A DNA stretch of 64,000 nucleotides from Candidatus Kuenenia stuttgartensis (GCA_945865635.1 CAMBEP010000005.1:1-64000), one strand, 5' to 3'; positions 44,671-54,917 are shown, counted from the stretch's first letter. Made by a program: numbers and translations. Notes: generated from the letters alone by a model not told the origin.

Positions 44671-47016
44671 ATGAAATCCCGCCTTGCGACTGTTTTACGA
44701 CTGGCTTTGTTTCTTTCGTTGATCGAAAGCAGCACGTCCACTGCCCAGACGGATGTTCTCAAGGCCAAAACCAGCAAAGAGTTTCAAGAGAAGCTCAAGC
44801 CGTTTCTGGGCAAATATTGCTTAAAATGCCATAGTGCCGACAAGCCGAAGGCGGGTTTGAACCTGGCCAAGTTTGATACTCCGGAATCGTTGGTCAAAGA
44901 CCGCAAGATCTGGCAGAGGGCGGCCGAATATCTTGAAACCGGCGAGATGCCGCCTGAGGAATCGCTTCAGCCTTCCACAGCCGATGCCGAGTCAATGGCG
45001 GGCTGGGTTCAGACCTACCTTTCGAGTGTGGAATGCAAGCCTGAGGACCAAAGCCCAGGCCGGGTCACATTGCGGCGATTGAACCGTGTGGAATATCGCA
45101 ACACAGTTCGGGACCTGGTCGGAGTCGATTACAAGCCAACCGACGAATTCCCTTCTGACGACGTGGGTTATGGCTTCGACAACATTGGCGACGTTTTGAC
45201 TTTGTCGACTGTTTTGATGGAAAAGTATTTTGATGCGGCGGAACAGATTGTTGACGAAGCGATTCTCAGCGACTTTCGGGCCCATGGGCCAGCCAAACTG
45301 ATCGACCTGGAGAAGGTCAAGGCCACTGAGGCCGTGAAGGCCTATGGCGAGGGTGGCAAATACTATATCTCGGCAGGCACGATCACCTTTCCGGTCAAGG
45401 CCGAAGCCGCAGGCGACTATCGCCTGAAGATCAGGGCCTGGGGCGACCAGGGCGGCAGTGAGCCGGCTCGCATGAAAGTCAAACTGGATGGCCTGATGGA
45501 ATCGGTGATTGACGTGCCTGCCCTTCGTACAAGCGCGGGCGATTACGAGACACTTATCAAGGTGGCCAAGCCTGGAGATTATCAGGCGAGCATCAGCTTC
45601 ATCAACGATTCGTATTTGGAAACCAAAGGCGACATCAAAGGCCACGACCGGAATCTGATGGTGGAAACGGTTCAGTGGTTTGGGCCTGCCAAGGCGAATC
45701 CGTCGCGAGCTTCGGAATTCCACAGGCAGACATTTTCATGCCACCCAGATGGCAGGCATTCGGACGACTGCGCCAGAAAGATTGTTGCAAAACTGGCAGA
45801 GCGGGCCTTTCGGCGCCCACCAAGGGGCGATGAGGTTGGCCGACTGATGGATCTGTTTGGATCTGCTCGTCGATCCGGCGAGTCGTTTGAATCGGGCATT
45901 GGGCTGGTCTTGAAAGTGACTCTGATTTCACCACATTTCTTATTCAAGATCGAAGCCGATCCGAATTTCAAGTCGGACGAGAAGGTCCGCAAATTAAACG
46001 ATTATGAACTGGCCACCCGACTGTCGTATTTTTTACACAGTTCGATGCCTGACAACGAGTTGTATGAGATTGCCAAGAGTGGCAAACTGACTCAGGGCGA
46101 CAATCTTGAGAAGCAGGTGAAGCGTCTGCTGAGCAGCCAGCGGAGCGGCCAGTTTGTCGAGAATTTTGCGATGCAGTGGCTCCAGTTGCGAAACTTGCAG
46201 AACATCGTCTTTGATCGCAAGCGATTCCCGAGATTCGATATTGACTTACGTCGCAATTTCATTCTTGAAACCCGCCAGTACCTAAGTTATGTGATTCGCG
46301 AGGACCGGAGCATCCTGGAACTCCTCGATTCCGATTACACTTTTCTCAACGACCAACTGGCAAAGTATTATGGAATCAAGGATGTCGAAGGGAACCGGTT
46401 CCGGAAAGTCAGTTTGACCGACTCCAACCGGGGTGGGCTGGTGACTCAGGCCAGCATTCTGGCCGTAACATCGAACCCGACCCGAACCAGCCCGGTGAAA
46501 CGCGGACGCTGGATTCTGGAGCAAATTCTGGGCACCCCACCGCCACCTCCACCACCGAATGTCCCCGAGTTAAAAGCTGACGAAGCAGAGCTTTCCGGCA
46601 CATTGCGGCAGAAGATGGAACAGCACCGCAAGGACCCCGCCTGTGCAAATTGCCATGCCAAGATGGACCCTTTGGGATTTGGGCTGGAGAATTTTGATGC
46701 TGTTGGGGCATGGCGGACCATTGATGGAAAGGATACGATCGATGCCTCGGGCGTACTCCCTTCCGGCGAAAGCTTTACTGGTCCCGCCCAGCTCAAGAAA
46801 ATCCTGATTACGCGTAAGCGGGATTTTACGCGGAATCTGACAGAGAAAATGCTGATCTATGGACTGGGCCGCGGGCTCGACTCGGAAGATCAATGTGCTG
46901 TGGAAAAGATCGTCAAAGCTGTTGAGAAGGATGGATATAAATTCTCGCGGCTGGTGCTGGAAATTGTGCGTAGTGAACCGTTTGAAAAACGCCTCACCTC
47001 AAAGGCAAAGCCATGA
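44671..47016 (+). CDS. DUF1592-family (PSD/planctomycete) exported protein with haem-c motifs
   Basis: About 781 residues, with a signal peptide after MKSRLATVLRLALFLSL. An N-terminal CLKCH motif (CxxCH) and a second CANCH near residue 655 suggest c-type haem binding. Domains in order: DUF1587 (LRRLNRVEYRNTVRDLVGVD), a beta-rich insert (about 230-330), DUF1592/DUF1595 (about 350-570), DUF1588 (LGTPPPPPPPNVPEL..DPLGFGLENFDAVG), DUF1585 (C-terminal). These planctomycete proteins always pair with DUF1552, as here. The pair is thought to be involved in extracellular redox or substrate degradation, but the reaction is unknown. The stop overlaps the next start (ATGA). Confidence 0.87.
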   Translation: MKSRLATVLRLALFLSLIESSTSTAQTDVLKAKTSKEFQEKLKPFLGKYCLKCHSADKPKAGLNLAKFDTPESLVKDRKIWQRAAEYLETGEMPPEESLQPSTADAESMAGWVQTYLSSVECKPEDQSPGRVTLRRLNRVEYRNTVRDLVGVDYKPTDEFPSDDVGYGFDNIGDVLTLSTVLMEKYFDAAEQIVDEAILSDFRAHGPAKLIDLEKVKATEAVKAYGEGGKYYISAGTITFPVKAEAAGDYRLKIRAWGDQGGSEPARMKVKLDGLMESVIDVPALRTSAGDYETLIKVAKPGDYQASISFINDSYLETKGDIKGHDRNLMVETVQWFGPAKANPSRASEFHRQTFSCHPDGRHSDDCARKIVAKLAERAFRRPPRGDEVGRLMDLFGSARRSGESFESGIGLVLKVTLISPHFLFKIEADPNFKSDEKVRKLNDYELATRLSYFLHSSMPDNELYEIAKSGKLTQGDNLEKQVKRLLSSQRSGQFVENFAMQWLQLRNLQNIVFDRKRFPRFDIDLRRNFILETRQYLSYVIREDRSILELLDSDYTFLNDQLAKYYGIKDVEGNRFRKVSLTDSNRGGLVTQASILAVTSNPTRTSPVKRGRWILEQILGTPPPPPPPNVPELKADEAELSGTLRQKMEQHRKDPACANCHAKMDPLGFGLENFDAVGAWRTIDGKDTIDASGVLPSGESFTGPAQLKKILITRKRDFTRNLTEKMLIYGLGRGLDSEDQCAVEKIVKAVEKDGYKFSRLVLEIVRSEPFEKRLTSKAKP

Positions 47017-48413
47017 ATATTCGTCCGCAACCACTTTCCCGACGTACAGTCATGCGTGGTCTGGGTTCCGCATTTGCCCTGCCTTGGCTGGAGGCAATGG
47101 GCCCTGCCCCTGAAGCCAAAGCCGCGGCGGCCTTGAAAACGGCCAACGGGGTTGCCACGTCAGCCCCAACCCGTATGGCGTTTTTCTATGTTCCCAACGG
47201 TGTGCACATGCCCGACTGGCGTCCAGAAGCCAGCGGCAGCCTAACGAGTTTGCCCAAAACGCTTAAAGCGATTGAACCATTTCGTGATCAACTTCTGATT
47301 CTGTCAAATCTTACTCAGAATGGTGGACGCGACCTGGGCGATGGAGCCGGAGATCACGCCCGAGCCTTGGGAAGTTTTTTGACGGGCACCCATCCTGTCA
47401 AAACCGATGGCGCCAACATTCGGGCTGGAATTTCAGCCGACCAGGTCGCAGCCGATGCGATTGGTCATTTGACAAAATTTCGCTCTTTGGAACTGGGTTG
47501 CGATCGCGGCGCACAGTCAGGAAACTGTGACAGTGGTTACTCATGCGCCTATTCATCGAATATTTCATGGCGTTCTGCCACGGTACCGAACCCGAAGGAA
47601 GTCAATCCGCGAATTGTTTTTGAAAGGCTCTTTGGCGACCTTCATGCCGACCCTTCGGATGTGAACGCCTGGCGCCGCAAACGACATCGCCAGAGCATGA
47701 TCGACTTTGTTTTGGAAGACGTCAATCGGCTTCGCCCACGTCTTGCGTCAAACGACCAGCGCAAGGTGGATGAATACCTCAATTCGATTCGCGAGGTTGA
47801 GCTGCGCATTGCCCGCGCCAATCAGCCCAAGCGTAATGATTCTGACGGAACGCCAGAAACCTTGACCGTTTCCATGCCAAGTCCGACGGGAATCCCGAGC
47901 GATTTCAAAGATCACATCCGACTTTTGATGGACCTGATGATTCTTGCGTTCCAGACGGATCAGACCCGCATTTCCACATTCATGTATGCCAATGAGGGTT
48001 CGAACCGAAGCTACAGCTTTATTGAGGTCCCCGAAGGCCACCACGACCTCTCGCACCACGGGAATGCCGCAGAGAAGCAGGCTAAGATCCAAAAGATCAA
48101 CACCTTCCACATTGACCAGTTTGCCTATTTTCTTAACAAATTGCGTTCCATTCAGGAAGGCGACGGCACTCTGCTGGATCATTCCATGATCGCCTATGGC
48201 AGCGGCCTGGGCGATGGCAACCGCCACAATCATGATAACTTGCCGATCCTTCTGGCAGGCGGTGGCAGTGGCTCGCTGGTCTCCGGCCGGCACATTGAAT
48301 ATCGTCAGGATATGCCGCTGAACAACCTTTTCCTCTCCATGCTCGACAGAATGGGCGTGCCAGCCCAATCCGTGGGCGACAGCTCTGCCAGGCTTCACAA
48401 CCTGGGCATGTAA
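47013..48413 (+). CDS. DUF1552-domain protein, Tat-exported
   Basis: A 466-residue protein. Near the N-terminus SRRTVMRGLGSAFALPWLEAM is a twin-arginine signal (SRRTVMRG). The DUF1552 region fills the rest, with the AFFYVPNGVHMPDW and LSNLTQNGG motifs at the start and the HNHDNLPILLAGG motif near the end, like the sulfatase-related DUF1501/DUF1552 folds. It pairs with the DUF1592 protein through a 4-base overlap. Function unknown; a secreted hydrolase is likely. Confidence 0.87.
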   Translation: MNIRPQPLSRRTVMRGLGSAFALPWLEAMGPAPEAKAAAALKTANGVATSAPTRMAFFYVPNGVHMPDWRPEASGSLTSLPKTLKAIEPFRDQLLILSNLTQNGGRDLGDGAGDHARALGSFLTGTHPVKTDGANIRAGISADQVAADAIGHLTKFRSLELGCDRGAQSGNCDSGYSCAYSSNISWRSATVPNPKEVNPRIVFERLFGDLHADPSDVNAWRRKRHRQSMIDFVLEDVNRLRPRLASNDQRKVDEYLNSIREVELRIARANQPKRNDSDGTPETLTVSMPSPTGIPSDFKDHIRLLMDLMILAFQTDQTRISTFMYANEGSNRSYSFIEVPEGHHDLSHHGNAAEKQAKIQKINTFHIDQFAYFLNKLRSIQEGDGTLLDHSMIAYGSGLGDGNRHNHDNLPILLAGGGSGSLVSGRHIEYRQDMPLNNLFLSMLDRMGVPAQSVGDSSARLHNLGM

Positions 48414-48445
48414 GTTCTTTTTTGGTAAGCTCTTCAATCAATAAA

Positions 48446-48487
48446 ACGGGAGCATCAGAATTTTATTTTGATGCTCCCGTTTTTTTT
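48446..48487 (+). terminator. Strong bidirectional terminator
   Basis: ACGGGAGCATCA pairs perfectly with TGATGCTCCCGT around an AT-rich loop, followed by eight T residues on the plus strand. On the minus strand TTTAT follows, so it can also serve the phosphohexomutase gene. It lies between convergent genes. Confidence 0.92.
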
Positions 48488-48490
48488 GGA

Positions 48491-50383
48491 TCAGTTTTTT
48501 ACAATCTGATCGGCGATCTGTTTCAAATCGGCTTCAAGGGCGGCCAGAAGGGTGGCGGTCTGGGCCTTGGCCGAACTGAGTGCGAAATCGTCGGCTTCAG
48601 CAGGAACTTCTGTTCGGGCAAATAGATAGAACTTAATTTTTGGCTCTGTGCCTGAAGGTCTGACTGCGAATCTGACATCAGGGGCATCGAGCTCAAACAT
48701 CAAAAGGTCGCCAGACGGCTCTGGCAATGGCTGTTCGCTGGGAGCGGGCTTCAAGACTTTGGTTCGATGCGAATCATAGTCGTGTACTTGAACCACATCA
48801 AGACCTGCAACCTGGGCAGGCGGGTGGGTACGGAAGCTGGTCATGATCTTTTGGATCAAAGCGGCTCCATCACGCCCCGTCAAAGTCAGGTTGAATGCCG
48901 ACTGACCATAATGTCCGACTTCCCCATAAAGCGAGTCGAGATATCCCAACACATTTTGGCCACGGCTTTTAAGTGTTGCCGCCATCTCGGCGAACAGGAG
49001 GGCGGCAACGGTGGCATCCTTGTCGCGAGCGTAAGTTCCCTTGAGGTACCCGTGCGACTCCTCAAACCCAAACAGGAAGTTTTCAGGGCCTGATTGATCA
49101 ATCGCCTGTGCGATCCATTTGAAGCCAACCAAAAGGTTGTTGACCACCTTCAAGCCGGCCTTGCGATAGAGCGCCGGGGCCATCGGAGTCGAGACCAGGG
49201 TCGAGACCAAGTATTGATTCTGGCTCAACTTACCATTGGCCCGCGTCTGATCAAGCACATACGAAGCGAGCAGCACACCAATCGAATTCCCATCGATTGT
49301 CTGCCATTGGCCAGCGGGGTCGCCAGTCAGTGGCACAGCGGCTCCGAGTCGATCGGCGTCTGGATCACTCGCCAGGACGAGATCCGCGCCCGTGGCTCTG
49401 GCTTCCTCAATGGCGGCTTCCAGAGTCTTGGGGATTTCCGGGTTGGCAACATGGCCCGGAATGGTTGGAAAGTTTCCATCAGGAACACTTTGCGACGCCA
49501 ATAAATTCACTGACGAAAAATTGGCCAGTTTCAGAGCCGCTCCGACACTGGTCCCGCCAACCCCATGCATAGGGGTATAAACGATCGACAATCGACGCTG
49601 GGAGCCAACCGATTCGCCTAAAACGGCGCTGAGATAGGCTTGATCGACGGCCTCGGAAGCGATCTGGATCCGCCCATGGGCCAGGGCCTGATCATAATCT
49701 GCCAATGGAATCGGCTGACTGGCCGATGCAATAACGGCATCAATAATCGCGGTATCATCGGGCGGGACGACTTGTGCCCCGTGTCCATTGTAGCACTTGA
49801 ACCCATTATCTGATGGTGGGTTATGCGATGCGGTAATCATGATTCCGGCATCACAATGGAAGTATCGCACGGCAAAGGAAAGGAGTGGTGTGGATCGGAA
49901 CGAGTCAAAGAGATGAACATCAAGCCCGGCCGCTACAATCGCTCGGGCACAGACACGGGCAAATTCAGGCGAATTGTGGCGCGTATCATGCGCGATGACG
50001 ACCGAAAGTTTTCGATTTTCGCCACGATGCTTTTGGATTAGAAAATCGACAAGCCCGCGAGCACTTTCTGCCATGGTGCGGTCGTTAAGCACATTCGTCC
50101 CGATCGGTGCCATTAGGCCTCGCCGCCCGCCTGTGCCGAATTCGAGGACTTTGTAAAACGCGTCGTCAAGCTTTTTCCATTCCGAGCGGGCAATCGCAGA
50201 TTCGATCTCATCCCAATATTCTGCAAAGGCTTCTGAATTCAGCCACTGGCGAATATTGGCGGCAGCCTCGACAGAAAGCTGGTGGTTGCTGACGGCTTCA
50301 GAGACCAGTTCCAACGCTTGTTTAAGATGATTGTTGGCCACGACGGTCGCCTCTCCATTTACGGATTGTCTTTTTGGTGCCAT
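48491..50383 (-). CDS. Phosphohexomutase (phosphoglucomutase/phosphomannomutase family)
   Basis: A 630-residue alpha-D-phosphohexomutase. The active-site serine lies in TASHNPPSDNG (about residue 185), preceded by VVIAHDTRHNS; the Mg2+ loop is DPDADRLGAAV (about 300-310), the sugar-binding loop is GFEESHGYL (about 400), and the phosphate loop is RPSGTEPKIKFY near the end. It interconverts hexose 1- and 6-phosphates. The N-terminal about 50 residues are an extension before the normal family start. The start at 50383 is a choice; MMCIGAG (50422) is possible. Confidence 0.88.
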   Translation of the reverse strand: MAPKRQSVNGEATVVANNHLKQALELVSEAVSNHQLSVEAAANIRQWLNSEAFAEYWDEIESAIARSEWKKLDDAFYKVLEFGTGGRRGLMAPIGTNVLNDRTMAESARGLVDFLIQKHRGENRKLSVVIAHDTRHNSPEFARVCARAIVAAGLDVHLFDSFRSTPLLSFAVRYFHCDAGIMITASHNPPSDNGFKCYNGHGAQVVPPDDTAIIDAVIASASQPIPLADYDQALAHGRIQIASEAVDQAYLSAVLGESVGSQRRLSIVYTPMHGVGGTSVGAALKLANFSSVNLLASQSVPDGNFPTIPGHVANPEIPKTLEAAIEEARATGADLVLASDPDADRLGAAVPLTGDPAGQWQTIDGNSIGVLLASYVLDQTRANGKLSQNQYLVSTLVSTPMAPALYRKAGLKVVNNLLVGFKWIAQAIDQSGPENFLFGFEESHGYLKGTYARDKDATVAALLFAEMAATLKSRGQNVLGYLDSLYGEVGHYGQSAFNLTLTGRDGAALIQKIMTSFRTHPPAQVAGLDVVQVHDYDSHRTKVLKPAPSEQPLPEPSGDLLMFELDAPDVRFAVRPSGTEPKIKFYLFARTEVPAEADDFALSSAKAQTATLLAALEADLKQIADQIVKN

Positions 50384-51061
50384 GTGCACAGATAGCCATT
50401 TACCAGCACCTATGCACATCACTCATTATAAAGCTTAAAATAACGCACTTTCCCTATGATTGACCAGATGTGAGGGTTAAAAAATACAGGTTAACCCTGA
50501 AAACCTGGGTCAGCCCATTGGCTCATATGCTAAGACAAGCATGCTCATGGCAAAAAATTCCCAGTCGCCCTGAGGCCACCCTTTTTTTGGGATTCGAATG
50601 ATTTGCATGCAAAGCTTTGAATTGTCGGAAAAAAGACTCTAAAAATGAAACCAATCTGAAAAATTTTAAGAATTGGACTAGACCAATCGACACAGGCGGC
50701 TATGAATAACAATGACTTACAAAGTCGTATTTTCAAAATTACCATGTTAAACCGTCTCAAGGTGCAGAGAGAGGTCTCCATACTTTAAAAAACGAATTTT
50801 TTAAAATCTTGCAATTAAAGAGGTTAGAAACAACCCTGTGATTTGGGCCGGAGTTTGTTTGTGTGTTTGGCATACTTTGTGCATTTGATGTTTTCCATCA
50901 TGCGGGAAGTCACCCCCCAAGGATGGGGTGAACTTGCAATCGAAATTCTGAAGAAATCCGCCGTACCTGACAATGCGACCATAAGCCGTTGTTGGAAGAG
51001 GCGAGCAAGCGGAAGAGTCCAAGGATACGGGCGAATCCGCCTTAGATCGACGGGAGTTCCC
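50384..51061. other. Intergenic region with no confirmed gene
   Basis: About 680 bases. An open frame in phase with the downstream CAP gene continues through about 220 bases upstream (from 50843), but the translation (for example WKRRASGRVQGYG) looks non-secreted. An inverted repeat AGGGTTAA/TTAACCCT at 50473-50498 may be an operator. The part from 50500 to 50850 is AT-rich and likely holds promoters. No structured RNA was recognised. Confidence 0.5.
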
Positions 51062-52123
51062 ATGATTCGTTCCAAGATGATGATCAAGCCGGGTATGGAT
51101 CGTTTGGAAAGTCGCCAGGTCATGGCATCAGGCGGGCCATCTGACCAAGCTCAATACATGCTTGAGTTGATGAACGAAGCTCGAGCCAATCCTGTGGCAG
51201 CAACGCAACGGGTGATTTCCGATGACAATGCCAACCTGAATTTGACGATGAGTTATTACGGCGAGAGTGTAAACTCGGCCATCAGCCAACTCTCCCAGAT
51301 TCCTGCCAAGCAACCACTGGTCTGGAACGACAAGCTGGCCGCTTCTGCAACGATGCAAAGTCAGTACCAGGCTGACACTGGAACACAAACACACAGCGGC
51401 CCGAATGGAATGGATCTCAACGCCCGAATGGCGTCCAAGGGATATGACGGCGAGGTCAACTCGACAGAAAACGCTTTTGCCTATTCCAAGTCGGTTGATC
51501 ATGCCATGCAAGCCTTTCTGCTTGACTGGGGCGTGGCCGACAAGGGCCATCGCCGCAACCTTCTGCAAGGCAATGTTGGCAATGACCAATCGTTCAATGA
51601 AGTTGGCATCGGGATTGTAGCCACATCGAACAAAAATCTTGGCCCTCTGGTCATCACTCAGGATTTCGCTCGTTCGTCCGCAAAACCGACCCCAAAACTG
51701 CTCGGCGTCATTTATAACGATTCAGACCACGACAACTTTTATACGCCCGGCGAAGGGGTGGACCAAGTCTTGATCCGCGCCCAAAACCTGAGCACCAATG
51801 AAGTCACGACCACGACCAACTGGGACTCGGGCGGATACCAGATGGACCTTCAGCCGGGTCAATACCGGGTCAGTGCCCGCCGTGGCATGAAGTCTCTGGG
51901 CGTGCAAAATGTGACGGTTGGCGACCAGAATGTCAAACTTGACTTCGTTGCTGATCCCGACAATTCGCCGACTTTGACGGACAGTAATCCGGAGTCCCCC
52001 AGCCCAAAAGTCCAAGCGGCCGGAACCCCGGCCTCAAAACCGACCTTGAACGGGCGCGTCAACTCAACGCGGTTCGACAGCTCGGCGATTCACAATTGGT
52101 CCACATGGAAGCCAAAAGGGTAA
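51062..52123 (+). CDS. CAP-domain extracellular protein (paralogue of the giant one)
   Basis: A 353-residue protein starting MIRSKMMIKPGMDRLESRQVMA; LESRQVMA is the same degenerate LExR motif as in the giant protein at 24646. Residues about 27-210 are a CAP domain (YMLELMNEARANP, HSGPNGMDLN, GHRRNLLQG), and about 212-290 an SdrD B-like domain (LGVIYNDSDHDNFYTPGEG, GGYQMDLQPGQYRV), in the same order as in the giant protein but without the Calx-like repeats. The tail is Pro/Ser-rich. Probably secreted; function of bacterial CAP domains is uncertain. Confidence 0.8.
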   Translation: MIRSKMMIKPGMDRLESRQVMASGGPSDQAQYMLELMNEARANPVAATQRVISDDNANLNLTMSYYGESVNSAISQLSQIPAKQPLVWNDKLAASATMQSQYQADTGTQTHSGPNGMDLNARMASKGYDGEVNSTENAFAYSKSVDHAMQAFLLDWGVADKGHRRNLLQGNVGNDQSFNEVGIGIVATSNKNLGPLVITQDFARSSAKPTPKLLGVIYNDSDHDNFYTPGEGVDQVLIRAQNLSTNEVTTTTNWDSGGYQMDLQPGQYRVSARRGMKSLGVQNVTVGDQNVKLDFVADPDNSPTLTDSNPESPSPKVQAAGTPASKPTLNGRVNSTRFDSSAIHNWSTWKPKG

Positions 52124-52170
52124 GCCAGTCCTGATCAGCCAACAAGCAAGCCGATCGCTGAATGAACAGA

Positions 52171-52200
52171 AAACGCCCTGACATGTCAGGGCGTTTTTTT
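52171..52200. terminator. Bidirectional terminator between convergent genes
   Basis: AAACGCCCTGACATGTCAGGGCGTTT is a perfect palindrome with a T-run on the plus strand. It serves the CAP gene (+) and perhaps the enolase-type gene (-). Confidence 0.9.
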
Positions 52201-52221
52201 TTGTTGTAACCCACTTACAAT

Positions 52222-53640
52222 TCAACAACTTGACTCACAGGCGACCGCAGGCAGGTCTCTCTGGATTTCATCAATCCGATACCCGAAACCAGGCCCCTGG
52301 ATGGTTTGCAAATCCACTTGCCCTGCCCTTCGCCGATAAAGCCCTGTATGAATCAGAGCCTCTGGCCTGGAGGCCTCCGGATAAAACTGCATGCCGTTGG
52401 TCTCAATGCCCATGATCGTTCCCGAATGTGCAGCCAGCAGACAATGGGGAATCTGGGCAAGCATGGGGTTGGTCAGATCCTGAACCATCAGGGTCATGCC
52501 ATGCGCCTTGGCCCAAGCCTGTGTGAGCAGGGCGCCGGTCTGGGTTTTGCAGGTTTTCAGGGCGACACCCGTCCACCCAAGCGATCGGCCCAGCCGCACC
52601 AGATGCCAGTCGTGGGCCGATTCGTCCATGAACAGAGGCTTGCGGGCAGAGACCGAGCGCACGTCCAGCCTGTGCTCCTCAAGTTCATACGGGAACGGCT
52701 GTTCCACATAAAGGATCATGCCTGAAATGCGGGGGTGCTCGATCACCAGTCGGTCGAGAATTTCGCAGACATACGCCGGGTCATGCACGGTGCAGTTAAA
52801 GTCTGTGGTGAGCCAGTCGCAGCCCAGCTCAATGGCCAGCTTGCCCACGGTGAGGAGCCTGTCATAATCCCAGGCCGGGTCGTCGCCGCGAAGCTTGATT
52901 TTCAGGCACTTCAGGCCATCGGTTTTGATCCAGTCGGCCAGCAGGACAGGGTATCCGTCGGCTGGCTCGGTGCCGGTCAGCTCATCGGGTGTGACAGGGT
53001 CTTTGCCGCCCACCAAGTGCCATGCAGGCAAGAACTTGGGTGGATTTTTAACCAAATAATCGGCTGGATATTTGCCGATGAATGAGACGCTTGAATTTTC
53101 GGCTGGCTCCAGATACGCCGAGAGGTCGCGATTCATCCACAGTTCGTTGTAAGTGCTGTAAGTCTCTACGCTGTGAACCATTCCGTAAGCATCGTGAAGG
53201 GCCAGATCAAATGCCGAGCAGCAGACCAGCGCAGCCAGCCAGGGCATGGGCTCTTGGCCGGCATTGGCACGAGCCTGGTTCAACTCCTGCCAAAGCGATT
53301 TCAAAGGCCCGTTTTGAAACTCGTAACCCACTTCCATGGGGTGGCCCATTGCCGTGAATTCCGACCAGGACTGGACCAATGTTTTGCAGAACGCGACAAG
53401 CACGTCGTGCCTTAACGCATAGGAAAGCGCACTTGGCCAAACCCACTGCACAGAGAGAGGCGTTTCACCCCAGCCAGTGGCCGAACGACCGTCACGCGTG
53501 ACCACATCCAGCCTGACCCGGGCGCAGGTCACTTCTGTGGTGATTTCAGGCCCGAATTTCAGTGGCATGCGGGTTTTGATCGGCAATAAATAAAGTGCAC
53601 AAGCCTTGGCTTTAATATCGGTCTTTTTCAATCCGCTCAT
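52222..53640 (-). CDS. Enolase-superfamily enzyme (mandelate racemase/muconate lactonising type)
   Basis: A 472-residue protein starting MSGLKKTDIKAK (an upstream ATG adds 35 residues). Barrel motifs: the KxK base LKIKLRGDD near 240, metal ligands in LTTDFN (Asp, about 270), MILYVEQPF (Glu, about 305) and FMDESAHDW (Asp, about 335), followed by TGVALKTCKTQTG with the second Lys region. This fits the MR/MLE branch. Substrate unknown; the protein is longer than the usual about 370-400, with a 60-residue insert around GKYPADYLVKNPPK. Confidence 0.82.
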   Translation of the reverse strand: MSGLKKTDIKAKACALYLLPIKTRMPLKFGPEITTEVTCARVRLDVVTRDGRSATGWGETPLSVQWVWPSALSYALRHDVLVAFCKTLVQSWSEFTAMGHPMEVGYEFQNGPLKSLWQELNQARANAGQEPMPWLAALVCCSAFDLALHDAYGMVHSVETYSTYNELWMNRDLSAYLEPAENSSVSFIGKYPADYLVKNPPKFLPAWHLVGGKDPVTPDELTGTEPADGYPVLLADWIKTDGLKCLKIKLRGDDPAWDYDRLLTVGKLAIELGCDWLTTDFNCTVHDPAYVCEILDRLVIEHPRISGMILYVEQPFPYELEEHRLDVRSVSARKPLFMDESAHDWHLVRLGRSLGWTGVALKTCKTQTGALLTQAWAKAHGMTLMVQDLTNPMLAQIPHCLLAAHSGTIMGIETNGMQFYPEASRPEALIHTGLYRRRAGQVDLQTIQGPGFGYRIDEIQRDLPAVACESSC

Positions 53641-53816
53641 GGGTCTGTTAAACCTTGCTGACCAGTATTTTTGATGTAGTTGCTTCAGTTTGACAAAAAC
53701 AATCGGGCATAACAAGCCAGTCGCCAGATAAAAATCGTCTCGCATATCGCACTTCGATGGATTGGGCGTTAGAATACAATTTCTGCCAGCCCCACCACCA
53801 TGAATTGAGACCGGTT

Positions 53817-54917
53817 ATGCCGACCATGATTCCTATGATCCTTGGCCTGACGCTCGCGGCGAGTCTGCCGCCTGATCCTGTGACAGGTTTTGCCCAAGCC
53901 AGGGTGGTTCCGGCGGGCGTGTCATTCATCTACACAGATCAAGTCTTTCCAGATGGCGGCACTGTTTCTGGCCAGACCAAAGAGGCCTTGCAGCGGCTCT
54001 CTCAAATTGTGGGCGGGCTGGACAGAATTATAAAGCTGCATGGCATTGTGGCCCCGGAAGTGGACGAAAACCAGGTTCTGGATGCTTTGAAAAAGAGCTT
54101 TCCCGAGCCGCAGAACCGCCCTGCCCTGACATTGGTGCGCAGCCGTGTGGAACGGGCCGGTGCCATGGTGGGGTTTGATGCGGTGGCCGTATCTCAAGAT
54201 GGCAAAATGGGTTCCAGCCAATCGGCAACCTTGCCGCCCAATGGCCGGATTGATATTGCCGGCCAGGCTGAAAAAGCCGACGGAACTTTGAAGGGGTGCA
54301 CCCGGGCTACGCTTGAGAGTCTGGAGAAGACGCTGAAAGGGCTCGGGTCCGACCGCTCCAGAATCGTGCAACTCAAAGCCTTTTTCAAGCCCATGTCTGA
54401 AGCTGCCACGGTGCGGCGGGTTATGCGTGAATATTTTTCAGGCCGGGAAGTGCCGCTGGTGCTTGTGGAATGGGATATGGCCTTGCCGATTGAAATTGAG
54501 CTGGTGGCGGCCACTGGGCCAGAAACCCTTGGCGGGATGCGGTTTGTGACTCCGCCTGGAATGACTTCTTCGCCCGTTTTCAGCCGGACGGCTGTGACTC
54601 AGGGCCGATTTGAAACCACATATACCGCTGGGCTGACGGCCCCTGCCGGGACTGATCCAAAAGAGCAGGCCAAACCGATTTTTACGCAATTGAAATCGAT
54701 TCTGGCGTCGACCGGTTCGGACATGGGCCACTTGAGCAAAGCGACATATTACGTTTCGAACCCCGATGCCAATAAATCGCTTGACACAATCAGGCCAACG
54801 ATTTACGACCCAAAGCGCCCGCCAAGTGCTTCCAAAGCAGGCGTTTCAGGCGTGATACCAGGAACAGGCCGGGGCGTCATGGTAGACATGATCGCCATTC
54901 GCATCATGCCATTTTGA
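53817..54917 (+). CDS. Exported protein of three RidA-like modules
   Basis: A 366-residue protein with a signal-like N-terminus (MPTMIPMILGLTLAASLPP). Three RidA/YjgF/UK114-like domains follow (about 28-140, 145-245 and 250-366), seen as repeated patterns such as FIYTDQVFPDGGTVSGQT, GRIDIAGQAEKADGTLKGCTRATLESLEKTLKGLGSDRSRIVQLKAFF and TKATYYVSN. RidA proteins hydrolyse reactive enamines/imines as trimers; a fused triple module could form the trimer in one chain. The Arg used in catalysis is not clear in all three. It is immediately followed (no gap) by the hydrolase at 54918. Confidence 0.72.
   Translation: MPTMIPMILGLTLAASLPPDPVTGFAQARVVPAGVSFIYTDQVFPDGGTVSGQTKEALQRLSQIVGGLDRIIKLHGIVAPEVDENQVLDALKKSFPEPQNRPALTLVRSRVERAGAMVGFDAVAVSQDGKMGSSQSATLPPNGRIDIAGQAEKADGTLKGCTRATLESLEKTLKGLGSDRSRIVQLKAFFKPMSEAATVRRVMREYFSGREVPLVLVEWDMALPIEIELVAATGPETLGGMRFVTPPGMTSSPVFSRTAVTQGRFETTYTAGLTAPAGTDPKEQAKPIFTQLKSILASTGSDMGHLSKATYYVSNPDANKSLDTIRPTIYDPKRPPSASKAGVSGVIPGTGRGVMVDMIAIRIMPF

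Noticed and set aside
50550..50620. tRNA-like T-loop sequence (ATTCGAAT)
   Set aside because: No acceptor stem or anticodon arm could be matched around it.
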